A DNA stretch of 64,000 nucleotides from contig CAZOOV010000001.1 of the NCBI GenBank assembly GCA_964581515.1, forward strand, positions 186,001 to 250,000. Reading direction: 5' to 3'. The translations under genes were made by a program, and so were the position numbers. The notes beneath the pieces were generated by a model. It saw only the letters and a list, made by a program, of their open reading frames with translations, searched no databases and had not been told where the DNA came from. Source of the DNA: JACJVV01 sp964581515. Lineage in GTDB: Archaea; Nanobdellota; Nanobdellia; Woesearchaeales; JACJVV01. This document shows positions 17,638 through 26,593 of the stretch, piece by piece (positions within the stretch are counted from its first letter, which is position 1; every line of letters begins with the position of its first letter).

Positions 17638-17946
17638 TTAATAAGGATAATTTCTTTCTGATATTATCTTAATTTTTGCTTCTAAATTCTTGACTTTTTT
17701 CTTAGTTTTAGGAAAAGTCACGTTTTGATCAAATTTCCAAGAATGTTTGCCATCCCAATCATCGTGACCAGAACCTAAGAAATCTACAGGAATTGTAATA
17801 TGACGATTACAATTAGGACAAAAAGTAGATTTATACATCTGTACACCTTCGTGAATAGTCTCCCAAGAAATCTTATCAAACGTCGTAGAGCAATACATGC
17901 ATTGCCTTTTAAAATCTAAAATGTTAAAGCTATGATGTAGTGTCAT
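17638..17946 (-). CDS. Zinc-ribbon hypothetical protein
   Basis: 102 aa. Two CxxC knuckles, Cys17/Cys20 (CMYC) and Cys43/Cys46 (CPNC), with intervening aromatic residues indicate a treble-clef or zinc-ribbon fold. A conserved-looking DFLGSGHDDWDGKHSW stretch follows, then a Lys-rich tail. It may bind nucleic acid or protein; nothing in its neighbourhood narrows this. The TATA-like TTTAAA around 17978-17986 lies upstream on the minus strand. Confidence 0.65.
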   Translation of the reverse strand: MTLHHSFNILDFKRQCMYCSTTFDKISWETIHEGVQMYKSTFCPNCNRHITIPVDFLGSGHDDWDGKHSWKFDQNVTFPKTKKKVKNLEAKIKIISERNYPY

Positions 17947-18068
17947 TGCATTTCACTTCTATACATATAATAATTCAATACCTGTTTAAAAGATTTATTG
18001 TTGAATAACGGTAATTTTGTAACATAGTATGAAAAGTATTTAAAGAAGTGAATGTTTTTTATGATATT

Positions 18069-18821
18069 ATGGATGTAGACGAATTTAAACAAATAAGAAA
18101 ACAATGCTTAGATCTAACAAAACAAAAGATTAGAGATAGTGTTGATTATGATACTTTAATCATACAAACAATATCTAGTATAGATGAGATTGAGCCTATA
18201 GTAAACAAGATAATAACCAGAGTAAGAGAATGGTATTCATGGCACAATCCTGAATTCTCTAGAAAGCTATCAAATCCAGATAAATTTATTGAGCTTATAT
18301 TAAAAAAAGACAAGAAGACATTACTAAATGAGATTAATGTAAAAGAAAGCATGGGAAAGGACTTTGGTAAAGATGATCTAGATGCAATATTTTGTTTAGC
18401 AGAGCAAGCACAAGAACTAGTTAAAACAAGAGATAAAGAAAAAAATTATCTAGAAAAATGCCTTAAGAAGCATTGTCCTAACTTACTTGATGTACTTGGC
18501 GTTAGCCTAAGTGCAAAAGTAATAAAACATACAGGTAGTCTTAAGAAATTAGCAATGATTCCTGCACCGGTAATACAAATAATGGGTGCTGAAAAAGCAT
18601 TATTTAAACACTTAAGCAAAAAAGGAAAAAGTCCAAAATATGGTATGTTATTTGCCCACCCACTCATAGGAGTAGTAGATAAGAGACAAAAAGGAAAGAT
18701 GGCAAGAGCAATTGCAGATAAAGCAGCAATAGCTGCAAGACTTGATCTATTCAAAGGAGAATATATGGGTCCAAAGTTCAAAATATTACTTGAGAAAAAA
18801 GCGAAGGAACTAAATAATTAA
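18069..18821 (+). CDS. nop5: Nop5/Nop56-58 box C/D RNP protein, N-terminally short
   Basis: 250 aa from ATG 18069 (a GTG at 18048 is in frame, but the TATA at about 18035-18042 points to 18069). It is the scaffold of box C/D RNPs that guide 2'-O-methylation of rRNA and tRNA. Present are the coiled-coil region with the hallmark REWYSWHNPE (about residue 55) and the Nop domain with GSLKKLAMIPAPVIQIMGAE, LFAHPLIG and GKMARAIADKAAIAARLD. Archaeal Nop5 usually has about 120 further N-terminal residues that bind fibrillarin; these are absent and the upstream DNA does not encode them. No fibrillarin gene is in the window. Confidence 0.9.
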   Translation: MDVDEFKQIRKQCLDLTKQKIRDSVDYDTLIIQTISSIDEIEPIVNKIITRVREWYSWHNPEFSRKLSNPDKFIELILKKDKKTLLNEINVKESMGKDFGKDDLDAIFCLAEQAQELVKTRDKEKNYLEKCLKKHCPNLLDVLGVSLSAKVIKHTGSLKKLAMIPAPVIQIMGAEKALFKHLSKKGKSPKYGMLFAHPLIGVVDKRQKGKMARAIADKAAIAARLDLFKGEYMGPKFKILLEKKAKELNN

Positions 18822-18956
18822 AATAATATAGAAAAATATAATTAATATAAAAAATTATAAAAAAGAATATAATAGTAATGAGTAAAGATATAAAAGTAAT
18901 AAGAAAATAAAATATAATATTAAACTAATAAAATAATAGTTCTAAATCATCTCAAT

Positions 18957-21263
18957 TTAAATCATTTCAGCGCCAATAGATTTGTTTAATATGCTCATTG
19001 CAATAGTATTAAATATGAGTATTACAATTGCTGTTAAGAGCGCGTAAAGAATAGTTGAGCGAAGAAGATTTCTTCCAACTAAATTCTCTTCAGTTAACTT
19101 ATCATCACCATTAGATATTCCTGCAATTGTCTTTGAAATAATAAAAACTACTTGTACTATGTATAAACCAACTACTATCTGAAAAAAATAAGTAGGGATT
19201 CCATCACCAAACATACTTGTCAAGCCTTCCATACCACTTGCTTGCTCAGAACCCACCTCTATATTCTGAATAGAACTTGAAAGTGTACCAATAATATTAG
19301 TTATCATAGCAGTTATACCAACAACAATACCAGAGATTACAGGAGCTAAGAATTTTATCAAAGAGTTCATAGAAGAGATTACTTCTCCAAGAAGATCCTT
19401 AAGCCTTTCTTCAACAGCATGCATCTCTTTAACATATCTTGCAATATTACTCATCGCTTTAGCTGCAATCAATGGACCTTTCTTGATAGATTCTGTCAAA
19501 ACCTTCATAGTAGAAAGTATTAATGAAGAAGGAAAATATTGGATTGCTCCAATCTTCTCATCGAATATAGCCTGTTCAGGCGACATCCCTAGACGTCTGA
19601 TATTTTGATCAATAATACCAAAGAATTTTCCTGATTTTGAATCCTGCATGACCTCCACTACTTTACTAAATGACATTTCCAAGGGGATTCCATCTCCCAA
19701 CCTATTCCCAAGTTGGAATACTGCTGATCCAAACTCGTCTTCTAATTGTCTTGTCTGTTCACGTATTATTACAATATCTTTTGTTTTAAGAGTATAATAT
19801 ATGCCAACACCAACTCCAAAAGACAGTATCAAACAAATACCCAAGAGAGTTGCAATAACACCATAAGGACCTTTATAGATTGGATTTCCATCTTCATCTG
19901 CTCCACCTTCACGATAATCAAGTACAGACATACCTGGTTCTCCTAAATCTACATTTCTCCCAATATAAATATCATTTCCATCTCCTAAAGCAAGATTTAA
20001 AATTAAAGGGGATACACCAAGTAAAAAAAGCGGGATTGCGACAAGTAATGCAGCAAATAAAGGAGTAAATTTGATTCCAAAATGTTTCTTATGTTTCTTC
20101 CTTTCCTCAATTACAAGAGGATTATCCTCTGATATATCATTCCCACCATAACCTCCTGGCCGCTCTGATAAGATCTTTTTCCCAACAAAATAAACAGAGA
20201 TAGGTATGACTACATTATATAATATCGATAAATGATACCATCGAACACTTTCCATAAAACTTACTACGAGAGGAAGGATTACAAGACCAAGTATCGGAAG
20301 GATTACCCCAAGCATATGAAGCGTACTGATAGGAGATTGAATATCATGAGAATAATGGAGCATCTTCTCATATGTCTCTGAAAGAATCACATCAAGAGCC
20401 TTATCAAGTAGAGCTATACGATTCTCTTCTTTTCCCTCATATAATGAGGATTCAATAAGATTAATACCTTCTAAGAATTCACTGTTTGTCTTTCTCCATT
20501 TTTCCATATAAACATCTAATGATTCCTTTATAGTACCATATTTCTGGGATTCAACATCCCATAATACCTTCTTAAGTTCTACAGCAAGAGGACCAGAAAG
20601 ATGATCACCTGCAAACTCAATTGCTTTCTCAAGATTTGAGTTCTGACGCATATATGTTACAATATAAAATACACAAATGACAATCTCTTTACTACTTTTC
20701 AACCGCCATATGCTAGCAAATATGGCAGGAAGTTTTGTCAATGGAATCATAATACCAATTGCTGCTAATAAAAAGAATGAGATAAAGAAAAGATCACCAT
20801 TCAAAAGAAATATAGATGTAAGAAGACCAACAACCATAAATATAATTGGGCCAATTATAGCAAAAGCAAAAGTATCTTCAGGTGTAATATTCATATGACA
20901 AGTATCAAGCGCTGCCTGTATCTCTGGCTTCATCTTCTCTCCTGGATTTATTTTTGCAATACTACCTGAAAATTGACATGCTTTCTCATATAAAGAATGC
21001 ATTGCAGGCTTGTTTTCCTTCAGAAATTGCCTAAATTCAGGACTAGAGATAAACTGTTCATCAGAATCCATAAATTCTTCTGCTGTCTTCTTTTGTTCTA
21101 TTAACTTGCCTTTCTTATCTTTCTTGCCTTTCTTGTCTTTCTTCTTTATTTTATCACTTATTTTCTTTTTCTCAGATATAATATCTTGCTCAATAGCGTT
21201 AGTACTACCTGCATCATATTTACTCATTGCTTTTCTTATCTCTTCAGGTGATATTTTGTCCAT
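18957..21263 (-). CDS. Archaellum/type IV pilus assembly membrane protein (ArlJ/TadC-like)
   Basis: 768 aa polytopic platform protein that works with a TadA/ArlI ATPase to move pilin-like subunits across the membrane. It starts with a Lys-rich cytoplasmic region (about 1-60). A first T2SSF-like unit follows with hydrophobic helices near 130-190 and 310-360, then a second with helices near 395-420, 465-490 and 610-750. The cytoplasmic loop FGSAVFQLGNRLGDGIPLE with MSFSKVVEVM is typical of the TadC/ArlJ fold. The double T2SSF arrangement is the archaeal pattern. It lies 14 bases downstream of the ATPase gene in the same operon. Confidence 0.88.
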   Translation of the reverse strand: MDKISPEEIRKAMSKYDAGSTNAIEQDIISEKKKISDKIKKKDKKGKKDKKGKLIEQKKTAEEFMDSDEQFISSPEFRQFLKENKPAMHSLYEKACQFSGSIAKINPGEKMKPEIQAALDTCHMNITPEDTFAFAIIGPIIFMVVGLLTSIFLLNGDLFFISFFLLAAIGIMIPLTKLPAIFASIWRLKSSKEIVICVFYIVTYMRQNSNLEKAIEFAGDHLSGPLAVELKKVLWDVESQKYGTIKESLDVYMEKWRKTNSEFLEGINLIESSLYEGKEENRIALLDKALDVILSETYEKMLHYSHDIQSPISTLHMLGVILPILGLVILPLVVSFMESVRWYHLSILYNVVIPISVYFVGKKILSERPGGYGGNDISEDNPLVIEERKKHKKHFGIKFTPLFAALLVAIPLFLLGVSPLILNLALGDGNDIYIGRNVDLGEPGMSVLDYREGGADEDGNPIYKGPYGVIATLLGICLILSFGVGVGIYYTLKTKDIVIIREQTRQLEDEFGSAVFQLGNRLGDGIPLEMSFSKVVEVMQDSKSGKFFGIIDQNIRRLGMSPEQAIFDEKIGAIQYFPSSLILSTMKVLTESIKKGPLIAAKAMSNIARYVKEMHAVEERLKDLLGEVISSMNSLIKFLAPVISGIVVGITAMITNIIGTLSSSIQNIEVGSEQASGMEGLTSMFGDGIPTYFFQIVVGLYIVQVVFIISKTIAGISNGDDKLTEENLVGRNLLRSTILYALLTAIVILIFNTIAMSILNKSIGAEMI

Positions 21264-21277
21264 TTTTATTTATTTTC

Positions 21278-23569
21278 TTATTTATTTATTCTTGAAAGAT
21301 TATTCTTCTTAATCGTTTTCTTAAGCCATTCATTCCATTCATAGAAAATTCTTTTAGTATCAAGGGTACCTACTTCTTCTTTGACAGAATCACTGATTTT
21401 ATGGAAAAAATCATTACATAAAACTGTAAACTTAGCCTCTAACAAATCAGGATTCTTTACTTTTTCAGCCATATCTACTTGTGTCTGTTTAATTTTAGCT
21501 CTAAGTTCAATACTTTCCCAAATAGCGTCCCAATTATTTGCATATTCTTTAATATTTGATGCTATTGTCTTTAATATCTCTGATTCACCATTCTTTAATT
21601 CTGCACTTACCTTCAACTCATCAGTCTTAGGGTCATATTTCATAAGATCAGTAAAGCCATGTTCAATCAATGGATCATTCACCCAATTCTTTCCCATCTC
21701 TGTTATCTGTGTGACTCTCCTAAACTTATGCAAGCCATCTGCACTTCTGATTGGATTTGCAACAATAATAACATCTGTAGCTTTGAAAGAAGTACTTGGA
21801 ACACCTATATCATTGACAACACGGTCATAAATACCATATGGACTATCACCATGAATAGTTCCTGCGACAGTATTTGCTGCTGCACCAACACGCATAGCTT
21901 CATACAAGGCTTTTGCCTCTTCACTTCTTACTTCTCCTACAATCAAAGCTGAATCTCCTAACCTTAAAGTTGAACGAATACCATCTGACGCTGTCATCTC
22001 TGTAGTGTTCTTTGTCAAAGATGATGCTACTTGAAGCGGCTGGATATTGAATCCTAATTTTCTCAAGTGAGGAGTAGGAAGTTCTAATGTATCTTCAATA
22101 GTAATAATACGATACTTCCTCATTATATCAACAAGAACTGCAGAAAGCAAAGAAGATTTACCTGAACTTCTTGTTCCTGCTATCAACATAGTCCTTGTTC
22201 CGTCAATCAGAAAGGAAATAAGACCTGCTGCAAATGAATTAATCATTTTTGCTTTTATGAAAAGTGGCAAAGTCCATGGTTTATCCCTATGACGCCTAAA
22301 AGAGAATGCTAGTCCTGTAGGATCAAGTGGTCTAGTAACTGCCGATACACGAGTTGACGCTCCAGGTAACTCTAATTCTGTATCAAGGATGGGATTTGCT
22401 TCATCTAAAGGACGTCCTGACATAAGACGTAGTTTTGTTGCCCAAGATTCTACCTCCCTTAATGTAGGGATTATGTTTGTTTTACAATCATCATAATCTT
22501 GATGAACGATAAACATAGGAATAATTCCAGGAGGTGAGTTAATACTGATATCCTGAATTCTTTCATCAGAAAGAAGAACTTCTATCAATCCAAAACCGAC
22601 AGTATATCTTACAAGAATTCTTGTAAGTTTTGCTACTTCTTTCTCAGTCATGGTCATATTCCTGTATGTTGCAAGCTCTTCTATGAGGTCATGACTGATA
22701 TTGTAGAATACTTCTCTCATTCTTTCTGGATTTACAAACTCAGATTTTGTAGGTTTGTGTTCTGCCATGACTTGTCTGGCAATGTCAAGTATTTCATATT
22801 GTTCTTCATCCAGTTTAAATTCAGGAGGAAGAATATGGTAAAGATATTGTACAGTCTCAGGAACCTTGAAGACAGTAATCTCTATATCATCATCAACTGT
22901 GTAAGAATCTATCTCTTCACCATCTAAAGGATAATCTGCCATAAGTTTAGTAAACATAAAGTCTGGTTTTATTGTTGGTGAGAAAATCCTTTGATATAAG
23001 TCTCTATTTCCTGGCTTAAAACCTGAAAGAAAAGGCTGCACTATCACTATAAGTTTTGTCTTATCCATAAGAGATATAATATACTTCAAAAGCATGAAAT
23101 ATTTCTTATCATGTGGCGCTTGTGCATTTTGTTCATTATCTGCTGATTCTCTCCTATATATCCTCTTTAACATAACATATGCACTTACAGGATCTTCTTT
23201 AATCTTTCTGAATACAATATTTTGCAGTTCAATATACCTTTGACTGTAAAAAGTATTAAAACTAGCATCTTGAGAAGAAAGATTTGAGATCTGAAACAAA
23301 TCCTTTTGCTTTAGAAGTTTCTTATATATCTGTGCTATCTCAACCAAAAGTTTAGTCTGTGCATAATCGTATTCATAATCTCTTTTTTGATAGAAAACAA
23401 TCTTTGTCACATCACCTACATCAATAATAGCGTCCACCACTAGTGACATAGCCTCTTCATTATCTTCAACTGAAGGAATCTCACCATAAGTCTCATAATC
23501 AATCCTAAGAATTACATCTTCTGCTTCTCTGATTATTTCATATTTTTTCTTTTTTTCGAAGAGTGGCAT
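21278..23569 (-). CDS. Type IV pilus/archaellum secretion ATPase (TadA/ArlI/VirB11 family)
   Basis: 763 aa cytoplasmic hexameric ATPase. Walker A is AGTRSSGKSSLL near residue 465; the Asp box is IITIEDTLELP and the Walker B/His region ALIVGEVRSEEAKALYEAMR, followed by GTIHGDSPYGIYDR. Residues 1-250 form a long N-terminal domain typical of archaeal members. FSFRRHRDKPWTLP is the conserved adenine/linker region. The start at 23569 is supported by AGAGGTGAT about 8 bases upstream, inside the end of the RHH gene. It should power assembly or export of the pilin-like proteins at 9310 and 59074; this link is inferred. Confidence 0.93.
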   Translation of the reverse strand: MPLFEKKKKYEIIREAEDVILRIDYETYGEIPSVEDNEEAMSLVVDAIIDVGDVTKIVFYQKRDYEYDYAQTKLLVEIAQIYKKLLKQKDLFQISNLSSQDASFNTFYSQRYIELQNIVFRKIKEDPVSAYVMLKRIYRRESADNEQNAQAPHDKKYFMLLKYIISLMDKTKLIVIVQPFLSGFKPGNRDLYQRIFSPTIKPDFMFTKLMADYPLDGEEIDSYTVDDDIEITVFKVPETVQYLYHILPPEFKLDEEQYEILDIARQVMAEHKPTKSEFVNPERMREVFYNISHDLIEELATYRNMTMTEKEVAKLTRILVRYTVGFGLIEVLLSDERIQDISINSPPGIIPMFIVHQDYDDCKTNIIPTLREVESWATKLRLMSGRPLDEANPILDTELELPGASTRVSAVTRPLDPTGLAFSFRRHRDKPWTLPLFIKAKMINSFAAGLISFLIDGTRTMLIAGTRSSGKSSLLSAVLVDIMRKYRIITIEDTLELPTPHLRKLGFNIQPLQVASSLTKNTTEMTASDGIRSTLRLGDSALIVGEVRSEEAKALYEAMRVGAAANTVAGTIHGDSPYGIYDRVVNDIGVPSTSFKATDVIIVANPIRSADGLHKFRRVTQITEMGKNWVNDPLIEHGFTDLMKYDPKTDELKVSAELKNGESEILKTIASNIKEYANNWDAIWESIELRAKIKQTQVDMAEKVKNPDLLEAKFTVLCNDFFHKISDSVKEEVGTLDTKRIFYEWNEWLKKTIKKNNLSRINK

Positions 23570-23578
23570 GTAAAAATA

Positions 23579-23746
23579 TCACCTCTTTTTTGTCGCCTTC
23601 TTTTCCTGGGAGATTTGTGATTTGAATTGTTCAAGTGCAATTTCAATGATATGTGATTTATTCCTATAAATAGAAGTATTCTTTGATAATCCATCAAGCC
23701 AATCAATCAGATCTTTGTCTATTGTTGCAGAGATAGGTTTTTTCAT
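23579..23746 (-). CDS. Ribbon-helix-helix regulator (55 aa)
   Basis: A small gene from ATG 23746 to TGA 23579. The product starts MKKPISATIDKDLIDWLDGL, a strand-helix-helix CopG/Arc-like DNA-binding fold, with SHIIEIALEQF as the second helix and a Lys-rich tail. The strand PISATIDKDLI is similar to RISATIDDKLI of the RHH at 10283, so the two surface/secretion operons have sister regulators. It ends 9 bases before the ATPase start and heads that operon. A duplicated inverted repeat at 23832-23879 in the divergent promoter is a likely binding site. Confidence 0.8.
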   Translation of the reverse strand: MKKPISATIDKDLIDWLDGLSKNTSIYRNKSHIIEIALEQFKSQISQEKKATKKR

Positions 23747-23831
23747 CTTATTAAAACATAATATAAAATAATAGTTTATATAAGTTTCTATTATAATATA
23801 TATAACATAATATGTTTTTTTGCAGTGATGA

Positions 23832-23888
23832 TTTTCTAGCGAAAACTACTGAACAGAGTTCATACTTTTCTATCGAAAAGTATATAAT
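23832..23888 (+). promoter_or_regulatory. Twin operator-like inverted repeats and TATA
   Basis: TTTTCTAGCGAAAA (23832-23845) and TTTTCTATCGAAAA (23866-23879) are two copies of one inverted repeat, 34 bases apart. The second is extended to ATACTTTTC-TATC-GAAAAGTAT (23862-23883) and touches the TATA (GTATATAAT) of the plus-strand coiled-coil gene. They sit between the RHH/ATPase operon and that gene, so one repressor could control both directions. Confidence 0.6.
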
Positions 23889-23913
23889 GTAATACGCCTA
23901 AATTCCTATTAGC

Positions 23914-24399
23914 ATGGAATTATTCAAGAAAAAAGAAGAGCAACCACCAGCACAAGATGCTCCGAATGCTGCACCTGAGCAAAAAAGCGGAGGTCTTGGA
24001 GGACTTTTCCAAGGTGGGAAACAAAATGAACAACAGCAAGCAGCAGGAGCGGACGCTTCAAAAGAAATGAATACCTTGTCAAGAAGGATGAGGATTAATG
24101 AAGAAAGATCTGTAAACATAAGAAAAAAAACACAGATGATAGAACATAATATGATAACTAATCATAAAAAACTATTAAGTGAGATAAAGTATGTAAATGA
24201 AGAGATAGCAGATATCAAAAGAGAATTTGAAGAGTTAAAAGCACATGTAAGGAGCTTTTCAAGAGAACTCCAAGAGTCTGCAAAGAAAGAAGACGTACAA
24301 GTGCTTGAAAGATATATTAATTTATGGCAACCTGTTGAATTTGTCACAAGAAATGAAGTAGAGAAAATAGTTAAAGAAATAATGAATCAAAAGCAATAA
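23914..24399 (+). CDS. Coiled-coil accessory protein beside the secretion ATPase
   Basis: 161 aa. Residues 1-45 are Gln/Pro/Gly-rich and flexible (LFKKKEEQPPAQ, GGLGGLF). Residues 50-125 are a continuous charged coiled coil. The end carries a compact motif, RYINLWQPVEFVTRNEVEKI, which reads as a small folded tail. It is cytoplasmic, with no signal or membrane segment. Its position opposite the TadA/ArlI operon, sharing the operator region, suggests a role like that of the archaellum FlaC/D/E accessory proteins; sequence similarity alone does not prove this. A TATA is about 30 bases upstream. Confidence 0.7.
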   Translation: MELFKKKEEQPPAQDAPNAAPEQKSGGLGGLFQGGKQNEQQQAAGADASKEMNTLSRRMRINEERSVNIRKKTQMIEHNMITNHKKLLSEIKYVNEEIADIKREFEELKAHVRSFSRELQESAKKEDVQVLERYINLWQPVEFVTRNEVEKIVKEIMNQKQ

Positions 24400-24482
24400 T
24401 AATCGTTAAGTGTGATTTATAAATAATAATAAGTTTTAAATATGAGTGATTTTTAAATAAGATAAATAAGATATGATATAAA

Positions 24483-25136
24483 ATGGATGATCCTAACTCG
24501 CCTTTGAATTCAAATGTGCCTTTACCGAAGATATTAGAACTACGCGCACAAGGTACACCAAATAATCAGATAATTCAAATTCTACAAAACGAAGGATATA
24601 GCAGTGATCAAATATTTGATGCCATGAATCAAGCAGATATGCAGCAGAATATTGGACAAGGAATGGCTGCACCTGAGACTGCTCCACAGCAAGAAGGTAT
24701 GGAAAATCCTATGCAAATGCAACCAGAAGGATATGGTGGTTATGAACAACAACAAGGATATGCACAGCCAGGAGCTGGAGGAATGGGTATGGGCGATCCC
24801 AACAGAGAGATGATTGAAGAGACTGCTGAAGCAATAATCAATGAAAAATGGAAACAAATAGGAGGAAGTATGCAAAAGCTTACTGAATCTAAGGATAAAA
24901 TAGAGCATCAAGTAAACAAATTAGAAGCTGATTTTAAACATCTTCAGGATAATTTTGACAAACTACATCAAGCATTGATTGGAAAAATAGGTGAATATGA
25001 CCAAAATATCCTTAATGTGGGAACTGAAATAAAAGCTATGGAAAAAGTATTCCAAAAGATACTCCCTACATTCACTGAGAATGTCAATGAACTCTCAAGA
25101 ATGACACAAAGAGTAAAAGAAGGACATAAAGAATAA
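24483..25136 (+). CDS. Coiled-coil protein with UBA-like N-terminus
   Basis: 217 aa. Residues about 12-50 (PKILELRAQGTPNNQIIQIL, then NEGYSSDQIFDAMNQAD) form a small three-helix pattern like a UBA or helical dimerisation domain. This is followed by a Gln/Gly/Met-rich linker (55-105) and a long coiled coil (110-215). No signal peptide. It follows the 161-aa coiled-coil gene by 83 bases and has its own AT-rich promoter region. Probably a cytoplasmic accessory component of the pilus-like apparatus, inferred from location. Its terminal region precedes half of a dispersed hairpin element. Confidence 0.7.
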   Translation: MDDPNSPLNSNVPLPKILELRAQGTPNNQIIQILQNEGYSSDQIFDAMNQADMQQNIGQGMAAPETAPQQEGMENPMQMQPEGYGGYEQQQGYAQPGAGGMGMGDPNREMIEETAEAIINEKWKQIGGSMQKLTESKDKIEHQVNKLEADFKHLQDNFDKLHQALIGKIGEYDQNILNVGTEIKAMEKVFQKILPTFTENVNELSRMTQRVKEGHKE

Positions 25137-25157
25137 TTCTGTTTAATATTTAAATAA

Positions 25158-25175
25158 GCAAAGCGGACTTTTTAC
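25158..25175. repeat. Half copy of the dispersed structured element
   Basis: GCAAAGCGGACTTTTTAC matches the 3' arm of the elements at 10626-10743 and 17507-17586, with one changed base. The 5' arm is absent. Like the others it sits at gene 3' ends, here between convergent genes. Confidence 0.5.
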
Positions 25176-25214
25176 TTGTTATATAATAAAAATATAAGAG
25201 AATTCTTTCAAGTC

Positions 25215-25814
25215 TTAGCTTCTGGTCATGAAAAGAACTGTAAATGTAGCAATAAGACCGATTAATGCAAAACCCAAGATTGTAGGATGAAATAATGTCT
25301 TTGTCAAATTACTTTGATAATCACTTTTAGGTATTGCCCCAGGTGGAAGATCATTAATAACTTCTCCTTCAGGAGTAGTATAGGTACCATCTAAATTCTG
25401 AGAATATCCTGGTTGTTCTTCAAGCAAATCTTGACCAAAAACATTTCCTAAACCCACTGCAACAATAACAATTGCAATAAATATTAAAATCCAAGAGATC
25501 CCTCTATATTCACTCATAACACTCATTATTTGAGCGTCACTAACACCCATTGATTTAAATCCTATCAAAACAAAGATTATAAAGAAGAATAACACCATAA
25601 ACCAAGGGGTCATGAATGAAAGCATACCAGATACTTGCGGACTAATAAGAACTAAGACAGAAGCACATAACGCTATAAAAACATTAACAAATGTGTTCTT
25701 TCCAAGTGCATGAGTATATTCAAGTATAGCAAAAAGGAGTAAGAGAACAAGTAGAGCCGGCATAAACCTGCTCAAACCTTCAACCAAGACTATACCCGAT
25801 AAGAGATCTGCCAT
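25215..25814 (-). CDS. Four-helix membrane protein, tandem family member 1
   Basis: 199 aa integral membrane protein with hydrophobic helices at about 15-35, 45-85 (two), 95-125 and 175-197. A hydrophilic extracytoplasmic loop lies near 130-165 (GYSQNLDGTYTTPEGEV). Its layout and the pattern FMPALLVLLLLFAILEYTHALGK match the two genes upstream at 25906 and 26594 (LPFFLIYVIVFAILQKTEILGK and LPFLLVFTIVFAILEKTKVLG). The three form a diverged tandem family. Function unknown; a membrane part of the neighbouring secretion apparatus is plausible from position only. Confidence 0.75.
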   Translation of the reverse strand: MADLLSGIVLVEGLSRFMPALLVLLLLFAILEYTHALGKNTFVNVFIALCASVLVLISPQVSGMLSFMTPWFMVLFFFIIFVLIGFKSMGVSDAQIMSVMSEYRGISWILIFIAIVIVAVGLGNVFGQDLLEEQPGYSQNLDGTYTTPEGEVINDLPPGAIPKSDYQSNLTKTLFHPTILGFALIGLIATFTVLFMTRS

Positions 25815-25905
25815 TTTTCATTAATTGTTTATGGAGAAATAAATAAAAAATAAAAACCTCCTAAGAGATTTTTAATCTTGCTTTAATAAAGCAAGAAATA
25901 AAAAT

Positions 25906-26505
25906 TTATTTTCCTCCACCAAACATCTTTCCTATGTCTTCTGTTACTCTGGTAAGGACATTGCTTTTCTTCTCTGTATCATCTTTAGTGATGAACCAAA
26001 TCAAGACTCCGAATACAAGCACTATTATAACAAATGCTGCGATGTCTGGATGCTTATTGATATTTAACCAATCCAACCACCAAGGCACTTCATGCCTGAA
26101 TCCTGGCCATCCTGTTGATCTTCCAAAGATGTATAAGATTATTAACAAGGAGATTATTGCAATCCAGCCAGATATGCTTGTACCAAGCCATCTAACTTCT
26201 CCGCCTAATATCCCTATTAAGAGTAAGAGCATAACAACACCGACCAAAACAATCGATACTCCAGGTAATGCACTATTTATTACCGGCACTATGTCTGGTT
26301 GCATACCAAGGACATGTGGAAATATAACTGCTAAGCCCATAACAAGTGCAATAACTGAGTTAAAATTCTTCTTGCCTTTTCCAAGGATTTCTGTCTTTTG
26401 CAAAATTGCAAAAACAATAACATATATCAAAAAGAATGGTAATAGCACATCAGCTACTCCCCACTGTTCTAGTAACAATATAAAACCTTTAAAGTTCATG
26501 TTCAT
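25906..26505 (-). CDS. Four-helix membrane protein, tandem family member 2
   Basis: 199 aa. Helices at about 20-38, 48-68, 75-100, 108-128 and 155-172. The cytoplasmic tail is charged, ending KMFGGGK. It shares the F-A-I-L-x-K-T-x-x-L-G signature with both neighbours. A loop with Trp/Pro residues (STGWPGFRHEVPWWLDWLNI) is distinctive. A TATA-like and ribosome site (GAGGTTATGAAC) precede the ATG at 26505. In the same orientation as the flanking family members, separated by 91 and 88 bases, so perhaps separately transcribed. Confidence 0.75.
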   Translation of the reverse strand: MNMNFKGFILLLEQWGVADVLLPFFLIYVIVFAILQKTEILGKGKKNFNSVIALVMGLAVIFPHVLGMQPDIVPVINSALPGVSIVLVGVVMLLLLIGILGGEVRWLGTSISGWIAIISLLIILYIFGRSTGWPGFRHEVPWWLDWLNINKHPDIAAFVIIVLVFGVLIWFITKDDTEKKSNVLTRVTEDIGKMFGGGK

Positions 26506-26593
26506 AACCTCCTCATGATAACATTAATATTATTTTAAGGTAGTATCTATATACTGAAAGTTATCATTTATAAATGTTTATGAGTTTTAATAC

